Below the pieces are notes generated by a model that saw nothing but the letters and a program-made list of their open reading frames with translations, was not told where the DNA came from and did no database searches. From positions 1,505,427-1,569,426 of the forward strand of contig OV298644.1 of NCBI GenBank assembly GCA_923172585.1: a DNA stretch of 64,000 nt. The letters run 5' to 3'. Source of the DNA: Haemophilus influenzae (GTDB taxonomy: Bacteria > Pseudomonadota > Gammaproteobacteria > Enterobacterales > Pasteurellaceae). Shown here in pieces: positions 1 to 8,593 of this stretch. The translations under genes were made by a program, and so were the position numbers. Positions within the stretch are counted from its first letter, which is position 1; each line of letters begins with the position of its first letter.

Positions 1-2
1 TC

Positions 3-782
3 GATCCGTTGGCTACGGGAATGTTGCCAATTTGCTTGGGGGAAGCAACTAAGTTTTCACAATTTTTGCTTGATGCCGATAAGCGTTATCTTGTTACGGC
101 AAAATTAGGCGAACGTACCGATACTTCCGATGCAGAAGGGCAAGTCGTGGAAACTCGAGAAGTTCATGTTGAAACTCAGCAAATTTTGACCGCACTTGAA
201 CAATTTCGTGGCGATATTTTGCAAGTGCCGACAATGTTTTCCGCACTAAAACATAACGGCAAACCGCTTTATGAATATGCGCGCCAAGGTATTACCGTTG
301 AGCGTGAGGCACGTCCAATTACGATTTTTGAACTTAATTTTATTGAATATCACGCGCCTTATTTAACCTTAGAAGTGCATTGTTCAAAAGGCACTTATAT
401 TCGCACCTTAGTCGATGATTTGGGTGAAGTGCTAGGTTGTGGCGCGCATGTGACAATGTTACGCCGCACAGCCGTAGCGGATTACCCCGTAGCAGAAATG
501 ATGCCAATTGATGAGCTACAACTGCTCGCTGAAAGTTTTCCATTAAGTGAATTGGATCGTCTATTACTGCCAACCGATACCGCAGTAAGTAAATTGCCCG
601 CTTTGCATTTGGATGCAGAGCAGAGTAAAGCCATTGGTTTTGGTCAGCGAGTGAAATTTGCTAATGAACAGCAATTAAGCGGTCAAGTGCGGTTATTTTC
701 AGCGGAGAATTTATTCTTAGGCGTGGCCTTAATCGACGGGAATATTATTCGCCCACAACGATTAATTACACAATCCGCATAA
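3..782 (+). CDS. truB: tRNA pseudouridine(55) synthase TruB, 5' end cut by window edge
   Basis: TruB converts U55 of the T-psi-C arm of tRNAs to pseudouridine in the cytoplasm. The open frame runs into the left edge; its first visible codons encode DPLATGMLP, which is the conserved TruB active-site motif with the catalytic aspartate, so only the extreme N-terminus is missing. Downstream the KGTYIRTL motif (visible residues about 130-137) is also typical of the family. The visible 259 codons fit a protein of roughly 300 residues. The next gene, tyrA, is about 90 bases downstream and looks separately expressed. Identification is firm from the two motifs. Confidence 0.95.
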   Translation, partial: DPLATGMLPICLGEATKFSQFLLDADKRYLVTAKLGERTDTSDAEGQVVETREVHVETQQILTALEQFRGDILQVPTMFSALKHNGKPLYEYARQGITVEREARPITIFELNFIEYHAPYLTLEVHCSKGTYIRTLVDDLGEVLGCGAHVTMLRRTAVADYPVAEMMPIDELQLLAESFPLSELDRLLLPTDTAVSKLPALHLDAEQSKAIGFGQRVKFANEQQLSGQVRLFSAENLFLGVALIDGNIIRPQRLITQSA

Positions 783-870
783 CTTCATTGCCTTTCCTGT
801 AAAATTCTAGTAATCTCCTTGTAATTAATTTTTTACAATATATGTAAGATAAAAATTACAGGTGAGTTTT

Positions 871-1995
871 ATGGAAGCCCTTAAAGATTTACGTTCTGAA
901 ATTGATTCGCTTGATCGCGAACTTATCCAACTTTTTGCTAAACGTCTTGAGTTGGTTTCTCAAGTCGGTAAAGTGAAACATCAACATGGATTACCTATTT
1001 ATGCGCCAGAACGTGAAATAGCAATGCTCCAAGCACGTCGTTTAGAAGCTGAAAAAGCAGGCATTTCAGCCGATTTAATTGAAGATGTTCTACGCCGTTT
1101 TATGCGTGAATCCTATGCCAATGAAAACCAATTTGGTTTTAAAACTATCAATTCTGATATTCACAAAATTGTTATTGTGGGCGGTTATGGTAAATTAGGC
1201 GGCTTATTTGCCCGTTATTTACGTGCATCTGGCTATCCAATTTCTATTTTAGATCGCGAAGATTGGGCGGTGGCTGAAAGTATTTTAGCGAATGCTGATG
1301 TCGTGATCGTTTCCGTCCCTATTAATCTCACCTTAGAAACAATTGAACGCTTAAAACCTTATTTAACGGAAAACATGCTACTTGCAGATTTAACCTCTGT
1401 TAAGCGTGAACCGCTAGCGAAAATGCTTGAAGTTCATACTGGTGCTGTTTTAGGTTTACATCCAATGTTTGGTGCAGATATTGCAAGTATGGCAAAACAA
1501 GTGGTTGTGCGTTGTGATGGACGTTTTCCTGAACGTTATGAATGGTTACTTGAGCAAATTCAAATTTGGGGTGCAAAAATTTATCAAACCAATGCCACAG
1601 AACACGATCATAATATGACTTATATACAAGCCTTGCGCCATTTTTCGACTTTTGCGAATGGTTTACACCTTTCCAAACAGCCCATTAATCTCGCTAATTT
1701 ATTGGCACTTTCTTCCCCTATTTATCGGTTAGAACTTGCGATGATAGGTCGTTTATTTGCGCAAGATGCAGAGCTTTACGCAGATATTATTATGGATAAG
1801 TCAGAAAATTTAGTGGTAATTGAAACGCTAAAACAAACTTACGACGAAGCCTTAACTTTCTTTGAAAATAATGATCGTCAAGGTTTTATTGATGCTTTCC
1901 ACAAGGTGCATGACTGGTTCGGCGATTATTCAGAACAATTCTTAAAAGAAAGCCGTCAGTTATTGCAGCAGGCAAATGATTTGAAACAAGGGTAG
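871..1995 (+). CDS. tyrA: T-protein: chorismate mutase / prephenate dehydrogenase TyrA
   Basis: Bifunctional enzyme of tyrosine synthesis: an N-terminal AroQ-type chorismate mutase (about residues 1-90, with the [18 protein letters not shown] helix) makes prephenate, and a C-terminal NAD-dependent dehydrogenase (from about residue 95, Rossmann loop VGGYGKLGG) makes 4-hydroxyphenylpyruvate. The LHPMFG and [13 protein letters not shown] segments are characteristic of the enterobacterial-type enzyme. The 374-residue length is as expected. I chose the ATG at 871, with the purine-rich AGGTGAG just upstream; an in-frame GTG at 862 would add three residues. A strong palindromic terminator follows directly. 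Confidence 0.95.
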   Translation: MEALKDLRSEIDSLDRELIQLFAKRLELVSQVGKVKHQHGLPIYAPEREIAMLQARRLEAEKAGISADLIEDVLRRFMRESYANENQFGFKTINSDIHKIVIVGGYGKLGGLFARYLRASGYPISILDREDWAVAESILANADVVIVSVPINLTLETIERLKPYLTENMLLADLTSVKREPLAKMLEVHTGAVLGLHPMFGADIASMAKQVVVRCDGRFPERYEWLLEQIQIWGAKIYQTNATEHDHNMTYIQALRHFSTFANGLHLSKQPINLANLLALSSPIYRLELAMIGRLFAQDAELYADIIMDKSENLVVIETLKQTYDEALTFFENNDRQGFIDAFHKVHDWFGDYSEQFLKESRQLLQQANDLKQG

Positions 1996-1999
1996 AGAA

Positions 2000-2029
2000 A
2001 AGTGCGGTGAAATTTCACCGCAGTTTTTT
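2000..2029. terminator. Palindromic USS-containing terminator between tyrA and queF
   Basis: The 20-base perfect palindrome TGCGGTGAAATTTCACCGCA (2003-2022) is followed by a T run, and the copy of the uptake signal AAGTGCGGT at 2000-2008 forms one arm. It sits between convergent tyrA and queF and can stop transcription from both sides. Confidence 0.8.
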
Positions 2030-2867
2030 ACTGTCTCGCCAATCTTAAATTTTCAGGTAAATTCTCAAAATTAGAGCGGAATGGATTAATGTCTAATCCG
2101 CCACGACGAGTATAGCGTGCGTAAACGGTGAGTTTTTCTGGTTTTGCGTAGTGCATTAAATCGCAAAAAATACGTTCGACACATTGTTCGTGGAATTCAT
2201 TGTGTTGGCGGAACGATACAACGTAACGCAATAATTTTTCCTGATTGATTTTTTTACCAACATAATGAATATGCAAGGAGCCCCAGTCTGGCTGATTGGT
2301 AATGAGGCAGTTAGATTTCAATAAATGGCTGACTAATTTTTCTTCGACAATTTCATCAGATACGCAATCTTTCAGCCAATCAGCGTTAAATTCGTAGCTA
2401 GTAATTTCAATATCTTGTTCATCAATGCAATCGCCTTGTAAATGCTCAATTTTTTGAGCATCATAAACTGCTACTGGATTTAACCGCACTTTTACATCGC
2501 CTTGCGCACATTCGATTAAATTGCGTTGCATAGTTTGTTGAACGGCGTTGAAGTCGGCAAATTTGCTTTGGTTAAAGCTATTTAAATAAAGTTTAAAACT
2601 TTTTGATTCAATCAAATTTTGGCTTTGATAATCCAGATAAATATCTGCGATAGCCACTTGTGGCAAGCCTTTTTCGTTGAGCCAAGAGATTTCATAAGCC
2701 GTCCAAATATCGGCGCCGATAGTAAATGGTTGGTTTTGAGTAATGCCCAATCCATCACGATTTAACGCACGTGGCACAGGCTGTAATAAAGTGCGGTCAT
2801 ATTGAGAGGCGTATTCCGTTTTTTGACCGAGTTTTAAGGATTTTAAGCTGTTGTCTTGGTAATTCAT
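2028..2867 (-). CDS. queF: NADPH-dependent 7-cyano-7-deazaguanine (preQ0) reductase, long form
   Basis: Reduces the nitrile of preQ0 to preQ1, the last free-base step before insertion into tRNA as queuosine. The 279 residues match the long (YqcD-type) bacterial form with two tunnelling-fold halves. Visible family features are FKLYLNSF in the N-terminal half and [17 protein letters not shown] around residue 185-200, which contains the active-site cysteine that forms the thioimide with the substrate. It is the last gene of a minus-strand group after the csdA/csdE/DUF2310 genes, separated by about 70 bases. The N-terminal part of a decayed second copy lies at 53.8-54.3 kb in this window. Confidence 0.94.
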   Translation of the reverse strand: MNYQDNSLKSLKLGQKTEYASQYDRTLLQPVPRALNRDGLGITQNQPFTIGADIWTAYEISWLNEKGLPQVAIADIYLDYQSQNLIESKSFKLYLNSFNQSKFADFNAVQQTMQRNLIECAQGDVKVRLNPVAVYDAQKIEHLQGDCIDEQDIEITSYEFNADWLKDCVSDEIVEEKLVSHLLKSNCLITNQPDWGSLHIHYVGKKINQEKLLRYVVSFRQHNEFHEQCVERIFCDLMHYAKPEKLTVYARYTRRGGLDINPFRSNFENLPENLRLARQ

Positions 2868-2935
2868 TTATTTTTCCTTTTAGGTTGTTATACCTTCTTG
2901 CTAAATTTCGGAAGCTAAGACTTTATCAAATTGAA

Positions 2936-3721
2936 TTACAAAAAATTCCACGATAGATTCGAAACTAATCGACAGGTATCGCATTTAAAATGAAAGGTAT
3001 CAAAAATCGCGTTTTTTAACGCCCAATTTGCACCACAAGAAGGGCAGCAACGGGATTTTTCAGATTTTAAAGATTGCCCACCTACACGATATAAATAATA
3101 GTAAGTCGGTATGCCAGTTTCTTTTTCTATTTCTTGGGCTAAATATCGTCCGTGTTTTGAAAGCGTACTTTGATGATCGGAAATTTCTGCCAAAGATTGT
3201 TGTTCTAATACTGCACCATTCATTTGTAGTTGATCGCAGGCTTGCCAATTTTCTTGCCATTTAATCAGATCTTGGGTTAAGTGCGGTTGATTTTTTAGTT
3301 GTTTATACAAAGGGATGGGTGCGAAATTTTCTCCACTATGAATCGGCGAGCAACTTTGTAAATGGGTTGTGTAAAGCACTTGCCAAGCTGGCGACGCATT
3401 TTCTGCTGTTTGATCTGAATTGAAATCATCACCCACAAGTTGAAAACCATCAAAAATTACACCGCACTTTTCGGCTTCTTGTAATGCCCGATTCACTTCT
3501 GCGTTATTATTTTGTGGGAAAAGACTATCTTGCTCAGGGCAAATGACACGCATAGCAAAACCTTGTGCGCCATCTTCTTCCGCTAAATATAAAGGAATTT
3601 CACGTCCGATAATTTGCCCGTTATACCGCCATTGATCGATCACTGCATTGAGTAAACGACTTTGTGATTCAATATTATTTTCGAGCGCAGTCAGGCGAAA
3701 ATAGGTTTCGATTAAATACAT
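2936..3721 (-). CDS. Zn-ribbon-containing protein of the DUF2310 type
   Basis: A 261-residue protein of unknown function. The C-terminal 45 residues hold a zinc ribbon, CCPSCG followed by CDTC, which suggests nucleic-acid or protein binding; the rest lacks recognisable catalytic motifs. I match it from memory to the DUF2310 family found next to the CsdA/CsdE cysteine desulfurase genes in Pasteurellaceae. Its start overlaps the end of the upstream sufE-like gene by ten bases, so the two are translationally coupled, pointing to a role with sulfur transfer. No membrane segment or signal peptide is visible. A decayed second copy lies at 54.37-55.14 kb. Confidence 0.75.
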   Translation of the reverse strand: MYLIETYFRLTALENNIESQSRLLNAVIDQWRYNGQIIGREIPLYLAEEDGAQGFAMRVICPEQDSLFPQNNNAEVNRALQEAEKCGVIFDGFQLVGDDFNSDQTAENASPAWQVLYTTHLQSCSPIHSGENFAPIPLYKQLKNQPHLTQDLIKWQENWQACDQLQMNGAVLEQQSLAEISDHQSTLSKHGRYLAQEIEKETGIPTYYYLYRVGGQSLKSEKSRCCPSCGANWALKNAIFDTFHFKCDTCRLVSNLSWNFL

Positions 3722-4092
3722 AAATTTTTTAATTGCTGTCCGATTTGGTTTAAGCCGTTTAAACGCATTTCACTTAAACGTTGTGAAATGCCGAGTTCGC
3801 TAAAAAATACAGTAATATCAAATGTATTCAATTCATCCGCTGTTTTGCCATTGATTTGATTGAATAAAATCCAAAGTAAGCCATTCATAATTCTGGCTTC
3901 GCTAAATCCGCTGAATTGAAAAGTGCGGTCATTTTTAGGCATAATTTGAAACCACATTTGTGCTTCGCAGCCAGTAATAGGTTGCATTTGAGCGAGTTCA
4001 TTATCGCTTGGGCGAGGTAAATTTTTGCCTGCTTGAATAATCAGGCGATAGCGATCTTCCCAATTTTTAGCTTGTTTTAATTGTTCTATCAT
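3712..4092 (-). CDS. csdE: SufE-family sulfur acceptor (CsdE-like)
   Basis: Accepts persulfide sulfur from a cysteine desulfurase and stimulates its turnover. The 126-residue protein has the family hallmark ITGCEAQMWF with the acceptor cysteine near residue 43, and the conserved ARIMNGLLWILF helix. It overlaps the end of the desulfurase gene by four bases and the start of the DUF2310 gene by ten, so the three are one transcript. Whether it is best called CsdE or SufE rests on pairing with the neighbouring CsdA-type enzyme and the absence of sufBCD nearby; the family assignment itself is firm. Confidence 0.88.
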   Translation of the reverse strand: MIEQLKQAKNWEDRYRLIIQAGKNLPRPSDNELAQMQPITGCEAQMWFQIMPKNDRTFQFSGFSEARIMNGLLWILFNQINGKTADELNTFDITVFFSELGISQRLSEMRLNGLNQIGQQLKNLCI

Positions 4093-5288
4093 TGTAATAA
4101 ATCCAGTGCTTTATCTAAGGCGGTGAAGAATGCCTCTACATCTTCTTGTGTATTATAAGGGGCAAAAGACAGGCGTAATGTGGTGCGTTCGCCTAAGCGT
4201 GCTAAATAAGGCTGGGCACAATGTTCGCCCACACGAAGCGCAATATTTTGTTCGCTCAAAAGTGTAGAAAGATCAGAACAGTCAATGCCATCAAATACAA
4301 AGCAAACAACGGTGCTTGCTTGAGGAGAATTGAATAATCGGCAATTCTCGTAAGATTTTAACCGCACTTTGACGGATTCAGCCAAGGATATAGCGTACTG
4401 TTCTGCAGCGGTAAAATCCCATTTTTGTAGCCAATCCAGCACCGCATTAAAGCCAATAACCCCAGCAATATTGGGTGTGCCAGCTTCTAAACGATAAGGC
4501 AATTCGGCAAAAGTAATACGATCATTTGATACACGATCAACCATTTTTCCACCGAAAAAGAGCGGTTGAAGTTGAGAAAGTGCGGTCAATTTTCCTGTTA
4601 AAACGCCAAGCCCATTTGGGCCATAAATTTTATGGGCAGAAAATGCGAGGAAATCGGCATCTAAATCTTGTAAATCAATTTTGATATGACTAATCGCTTG
4701 TGCTGCATCCACTAAAACCAAGGCATTGCTATGTTTTCTAATAAGTTGAATCAGGCGTTTAATCGGCTGTTCTGTGCCAGTGACATTTGAAACAAAATTT
4801 AGCGCAACGAGTTTTGTTTTTTCAGAAAGGGCTGAAATCAGCGCATTTTCATCAATTAGCCAATTATCTAAAATCGGTAAAACTTGAATTTTTGCACCGC
4901 ACTTTTTCGCCGTTTCATGCCAAGTGACAAAATTGGCATGATGATCTGCTTGGCTAATCAGAATTTCATCTTCGGCGTTTAATTGCGGCATCAATCCATT
5001 TGCCACTAAGTTTATTGCGTGAGTTGTACCCGAAGTCCAAATAACAGCGTGTTTATCTTCTGCATGAACCCATTCTTTAACTTGTGTGCGAGCCTGTTCA
5101 TATTGCACAGTTTGGGCAGCATCATATTGGCTGCGATGCACCGAACCTGCAGACGCATAAAATTCAGCGGTGCGATCAATTAATACTTGAGGTTTCAACG
5201 TGGTGGCGGCGTTATCTAAATAAATAACCGCATCTTCACGTTGGAAATAGGGAAATGCTTGACGGAACGTTTGATAATCAAAAGCCAT
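4089..5288 (-). CDS. csdA: Class V aminotransferase-fold cysteine desulfurase (CsdA/SufS type)
   Basis: A pyridoxal-phosphate enzyme that takes sulfur from cysteine (or cysteine sulfinate) and passes it to the adjacent SufE-like partner. The 399 residues include YLDNAATTLKP near the N-terminus, SQADHHAN with the cofactor-contacting histidine, VDAAQ, and AFSAHKIYGPNGLG with the lysine that binds PLP. The C-terminal RVGEHCAQP segment carries the persulfide-forming cysteine in the arrangement of group II enzymes. I chose the start MAFDYQ at 5288; the frame extends 38 codons upstream only by running into the nuclease gene. A truncated decayed copy is at 55.51-56.36 kb. Confidence 0.92.
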   Translation of the reverse strand: MAFDYQTFRQAFPYFQREDAVIYLDNAATTLKPQVLIDRTAEFYASAGSVHRSQYDAAQTVQYEQARTQVKEWVHAEDKHAVIWTSGTTHAINLVANGLMPQLNAEDEILISQADHHANFVTWHETAKKCGAKIQVLPILDNWLIDENALISALSEKTKLVALNFVSNVTGTEQPIKRLIQLIRKHSNALVLVDAAQAISHIKIDLQDLDADFLAFSAHKIYGPNGLGVLTGKLTALSQLQPLFFGGKMVDRVSNDRITFAELPYRLEAGTPNIAGVIGFNAVLDWLQKWDFTAAEQYAISLAESVKVRLKSYENCRLFNSPQASTVVCFVFDGIDCSDLSTLLSEQNIALRVGEHCAQPYLARLGERTTLRLSFAPYNTQEDVEAFFTALDKALDLLQ

Positions 5289-5289
5289 A

Positions 5290-5772
5290 TTAATTTTTCT
5301 CTTGTCTGCGCCATTGACTTGGTTCAATTGGATTATTGTCTGCCCAAAGACCAATTCCTTTGGCTTGTGCATTTTCTTGTGCTTGAAGATAAATCGGATC
5401 ATGGGAATATTGCTTATAAGCCCATGCCATACCCTGTTTAACCATTTCTAAATTAATATTTTGTTTTTGATAATAAACCACCGCTAAGGTGCGTTGATAG
5501 CGATCTTTTCCTTTTCGCGCAAGGCGAACATTTTTTTGATAAACCAGATCAGACAAGGTTTTTTTCGATTTTTGCCCAAAGGCTTGAGATTTTTCTGGCG
5601 CATCAATTTTGGCTAAACGAACTTTAATGGATTTATTGCCTTTAGTGAGGCAAGTGAGCGTATCGCCATCACTAATTTTAACCACACGACACGTATTTTT
5701 TTCGCGAGAACAAGCAGAAAGTACGGTAAAAATAAGTAATAAACTCGTCAATAGTATTTTTCGATTTATCAT
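5290..5772 (-). CDS. Secreted thermonuclease-like lipoprotein (SNase fold)
   Basis: A 160-residue staphylococcal-nuclease-like protein predicted to cut DNA/RNA outside the inner membrane. The first 21 residues form a lipoprotein signal ending in VLSAC, with the lipobox cysteine. The SNase core follows: DGDTLTC, VRLAKIDAPE with an arginine and acidic residue of the catalytic set, the second arginine in DRYQRTLA, and the closing GLW segment. Its stop is one base before the csdA start codon, so it probably begins the same transcript, although a functional link to sulfur transfer is not evident. Confidence 0.88.
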   Translation of the reverse strand: MINRKILLTSLLLIFTVLSACSREKNTCRVVKISDGDTLTCLTKGNKSIKVRLAKIDAPEKSQAFGQKSKKTLSDLVYQKNVRLARKGKDRYQRTLAVVYYQKQNINLEMVKQGMAWAYKQYSHDPIYLQAQENAQAKGIGLWADNNPIEPSQWRRQEKN

Positions 5773-5885
5773 TTTGCAAAGTTTTTGATCTAAGTCTGGT
5801 TATTTTACCGAAAAAATGGCTCAAGTTAGCAAAAAAAGCGTAAAATAATTTTGAAATATTATGAAAATAGTTGAAAAGGTTGTAT

Positions 5886-6308
5886 ATGATTAAAAAATTA
5901 TTTTTATTAGTTCGTTCGTTGGTCATTTTATCTATTATGTTATATCTCGGAAATCTTATTGCTTATTACATTCCATCAGGTGTTCCAGGAAGTATTTGGG
6001 GATTGTTATTGCTCTTTTTAGGTTTAACAACACGAGTGATTCATTTAAATTGGATTTATTTAGGCGCAAGTTTGCTAATTCGTTTTATGGCGGTACTTTT
6101 TGTACCAGTGAGCGTGGGAATTATCAAATATTCTGATTTATTGATAGAGCAAATTAATATTTTGCTTGTTCCTAATATTGTGAGTACTTGTGTCACTTTA
6201 CTTGTTATAGGATTTTTAGGTCATTATTTGTATCAGATGCAATCTTTTACACATAAACGCAAAAAAGTAATAAAACGTAGAGAAAATCAGGTAAAACAAG
6301 CGAATTAG
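5886..6308 (+). CDS. CidA/LrgA family holin-like membrane protein
   Basis: A 140-residue integral membrane protein with about four hydrophobic segments (residues roughly 5-28, 31-50, 57-80, 90-112) and a basic C-terminal tail. The [15 protein letters not shown] stretch is the family signature. Members act with an LrgB/CidB partner in the inner membrane and are linked to control of murein hydrolase export or metabolite transport. I chose the ATG at 5886, preceded by an AAGG; an in-frame upstream TTG at 5871 is less likely. It is followed 18 bases later by the lrgB-type partner, so the pair is one operon. Confidence 0.88.
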
Positions 6309-6326
6309 TATGTTAGGAAAGTTTAT

Positions 6327-7022
6327 ATGCAGCAGTACATTATTTATCTTTATACATTTTTAACAATTTTTGGGTTTTGGCTCGCACTACAAATTAGCAA
6401 ACGTTGGAAGTCAATGATTTTTAATACTTTTGTTTTAACAGTATTAATTTTGGCGGCGATTTTAGTGATAGGAAAGATTCCTTATGATGATTATATGGCA
6501 GGAAATGCGCCTATTAATAATTTACTTGGCTTGAGTATCGTTGCTCTCGCATTGCCTCTTTATGAACAACTTCGCCAAATTGCCAGACAATGGAAAATTA
6601 TTCTTTCAACGGTGGTTATAGCCTCTTTTTTGGCGATGTTAAGTGGCGGGCTTTTAGCACTTCTTTTAGGCTCAACGCCCGAAATGGTCGCTACGGTTTT
6701 ACCTAAATCCATCACAATGCCTATTGCGATGGAAGTTTCTCGTCATTTAGGCGGCATTCCTGCCGTAACTGCAGTTGGTGTTGTGGTTGCAGGTTTGCAA
6801 GGATCGATATTTGGTTATCTTGTATTAAAAAAATTGGGTGTTAAACATCAAGAAGCTATTGGGCTTTCTGTTGGTTCGGTTTCTCACGCGCTCGGTACAG
6901 TAAGTTGTATGGAAACGAATCCAACAGCGGGAAGCTACAGTTCTATTTCTCTTGTGCTTTGTGGGATTATTAGTTCTATTCTCGCGCCATTTGTATTTAA
7001 GCTGATTTATTTCTTTGTTTAA
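6327..7022 (+). CDS. LrgB/CidB family membrane protein
   Basis: A 231-residue polytopic inner-membrane protein, the usual partner of the CidA/LrgA protein encoded just upstream. Typical family segments are visible, including PKSITMPIAME and the glycine-rich loop with SVGSVSHALGT and a nearby METNPTAGSYSS. Roughly seven hydrophobic stretches can be drawn. The two-gene arrangement is the standard lrgAB/cidAB pair; in this family it is linked to autolysis control or small organic acid transport, which the sequence itself cannot decide. An inverted-USS terminator follows. Confidence 0.88.
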   Translation: MQQYIIYLYTFLTIFGFWLALQISKRWKSMIFNTFVLTVLILAAILVIGKIPYDDYMAGNAPINNLLGLSIVALALPLYEQLRQIARQWKIILSTVVIASFLAMLSGGLLALLLGSTPEMVATVLPKSITMPIAMEVSRHLGGIPAVTAVGVVVAGLQGSIFGYLVLKKLGVKHQEAIGLSVGSVSHALGTVSCMETNPTAGSYSSISLVLCGIISSILAPFVFKLIYFFV

Positions 7023-7037
7023 ATATCAATAAAAATT

Positions 7038-7096
7038 CAACCGCACTTTATTCATTTTAGATTGCGTTTGTTATAGATAAAGTGCGGTTGTTTTTT
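7038..7096 (+). terminator. Inverted USS pair acting as terminator after lrgB
   Basis: CAACCGCACTTTA at 7038-7050 and its exact complement TAAAGTGCGGTTG at 7078-7090 form a 13-bp stem with a 27-base loop, followed by six T residues. Confidence 0.75.
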
Positions 7097-7114
7097 GCGC
7101 TAAATGATTAGATA

Positions 7115-8500
7115 ATGCTGAAAAACGAAATAAAACAAAGCGATATGAAACCACTTATCATTGATTCTTCTTGGACAGAACGTTTTCTTCCTGATCCTCC
7201 ACGCGAAAAAGATAATCGTCCACCATTTCGTCGTGATCGTGGGCGAATTTTACATTCTGCTGCTTTTCGTTGCTTACAGGCGAAAACTCAAATTCACTCA
7301 ATTGGCGAAAATGATTTTTATCGCACTCGCTTAACCCATTCTTTGGAAGTGGCTCAGATTGGCAGTAGTCTTGTTGCACAGCTTAAATTTTTAGAAACCT
7401 TTGAAAGCCTTTCACAAACATTAAATATTGATAAAAACGAGTTGCAAAAACAATTAAAACCTTTATTGCCGAGTAACGATCTTATTGAGAGTTTGTGTTT
7501 TGCTCATGATATTGGGCATCCACCTTTTGGGCATGGTGGCGAAACGGCATTAAATTATATGATGGCAGAGCAGGGCGGCTTTGAAGGCAATGCGCAAACC
7601 TTTAGAATTTTAACAAAACTTGAGCCTTACACTGAAAATGCAGGGATGAATCTAACACGTAGAACACTATTGGGTGTCGTGAAATATCCCGCATTGTTAG
7701 ATGTGGCTTCGCCTCAATATGCAGAACTTAATTTTTCTCGCAATATTGATCCTCGTTTTGTGCGTATTCACGATTGGATTCCAGGAAAAGGCATTTTCCG
7801 TGATGATTTAAAAATGTTTAATTGGTTGCTGGAAAATCTTTCTGAAAATGACCGCACTTTATTCTGTCAATTTAAAAAAGTGCGGGAAAATCCAGCTGAA
7901 TCTTTACATACTCGGTTTAAATCGCTGGATTGCAGCATTATGGAATTGGCAGATGATATTGCCTATGGCGTACATGATTTAGAAGATGCCATTGTGACTG
8001 GCATGGTCAATCCTCATCAATGGCAAGCGGCACATTCCGCATTGAAACAAATTCCATCAGCTTGGTTGCATGAAAATATTGATTCAATTAGCCAACGACT
8101 TTTCTCTGATAAACATTTTGAACGAAAACAAGCCATTGGTGCATTGGTGAACTTTTTTATTACTAATGTGCGGTGGAAATTAACGGCAAATTTTGATGAA
8201 CCTTTGTTACGTTATAACGCAGAGTTGTTACCTGAAGTGATTATTGCACTTGGTGTATTTAAAAAATTTGTTTGGGATTATGTTATTCGCAATGTAGATA
8301 CTCAACGAATCGAATATAAAGGGCAGAGAATGCTAACAGAAATGTTCCAAATTTTTGAATCTGATCCAGAGCGTTTATTACCTCGAAATACTGCAAATCG
8401 TTGGCGTAATGCCCCTGAAGAAAGGAAGAAGCGGATTATTTGCGATTATATTGCAGGTATGTCGGATGCACACGCATTACGGGTATATCAACAACTTTGA
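7115..8500 (+). CDS. dgt: dGTP triphosphohydrolase-like HD-domain protein
   Basis: Predicted deoxynucleoside triphosphate triphosphohydrolase that removes triphosphate from dGTP or related dNTPs. The metal site of the HD superfamily is complete: the histidine in [10 protein letters not shown], the HD pair in [15 protein letters not shown], and the aspartate in [16 protein letters not shown]. The early [16 protein letters not shown] segment is family-specific. The 461 residues are typical of the dGTPase-like group rather than the longer E. coli Dgt. The first ATG is used; an in-frame ATG at 7145 ([10 protein letters not shown]) is a plausible alternative. It stands alone between two terminators. 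Confidence 0.88.
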   Translation: MLKNEIKQSDMKPLIIDSSWTERFLPDPPREKDNRPPFRRDRGRILHSAAFRCLQAKTQIHSIGENDFYRTRLTHSLEVAQIGSSLVAQLKFLETFESLSQTLNIDKNELQKQLKPLLPSNDLIESLCFAHDIGHPPFGHGGETALNYMMAEQGGFEGNAQTFRILTKLEPYTENAGMNLTRRTLLGVVKYPALLDVASPQYAELNFSRNIDPRFVRIHDWIPGKGIFRDDLKMFNWLLENLSENDRTLFCQFKKVRENPAESLHTRFKSLDCSIMELADDIAYGVHDLEDAIVTGMVNPHQWQAAHSALKQIPSAWLHENIDSISQRLFSDKHFERKQAIGALVNFFITNVRWKLTANFDEPLLRYNAELLPEVIIALGVFKKFVWDYVIRNVDTQRIEYKGQRMLTEMFQIFESDPERLLPRNTANRWRNAPEERKKRIICDYIAGMSDAHALRVYQQL

Positions 8501-8510
8501 TTTAAGAGAG

Positions 8511-8536
8511 AATCCCATCGAATTGATGGGATTTTT
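8511..8536 (+). terminator. Rho-independent terminator after dgt
   Basis: AATCCCATC (8511-8519) pairs with GATGGGATT (8525-8533) around a 5-base loop and is followed by a T run. Confidence 0.85.
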
Positions 8537-8593
8537 TATGCAAACCGTATAGAATAGTGCGGTTAATTTTCACTGAATTTTTATGGGGCAGCT

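Noticed and set aside
340-573. 77-codon minus-strand frame inside truB
   Set aside because: It is the shadow of the conserved TruB frame, without a ribosome site or family features.
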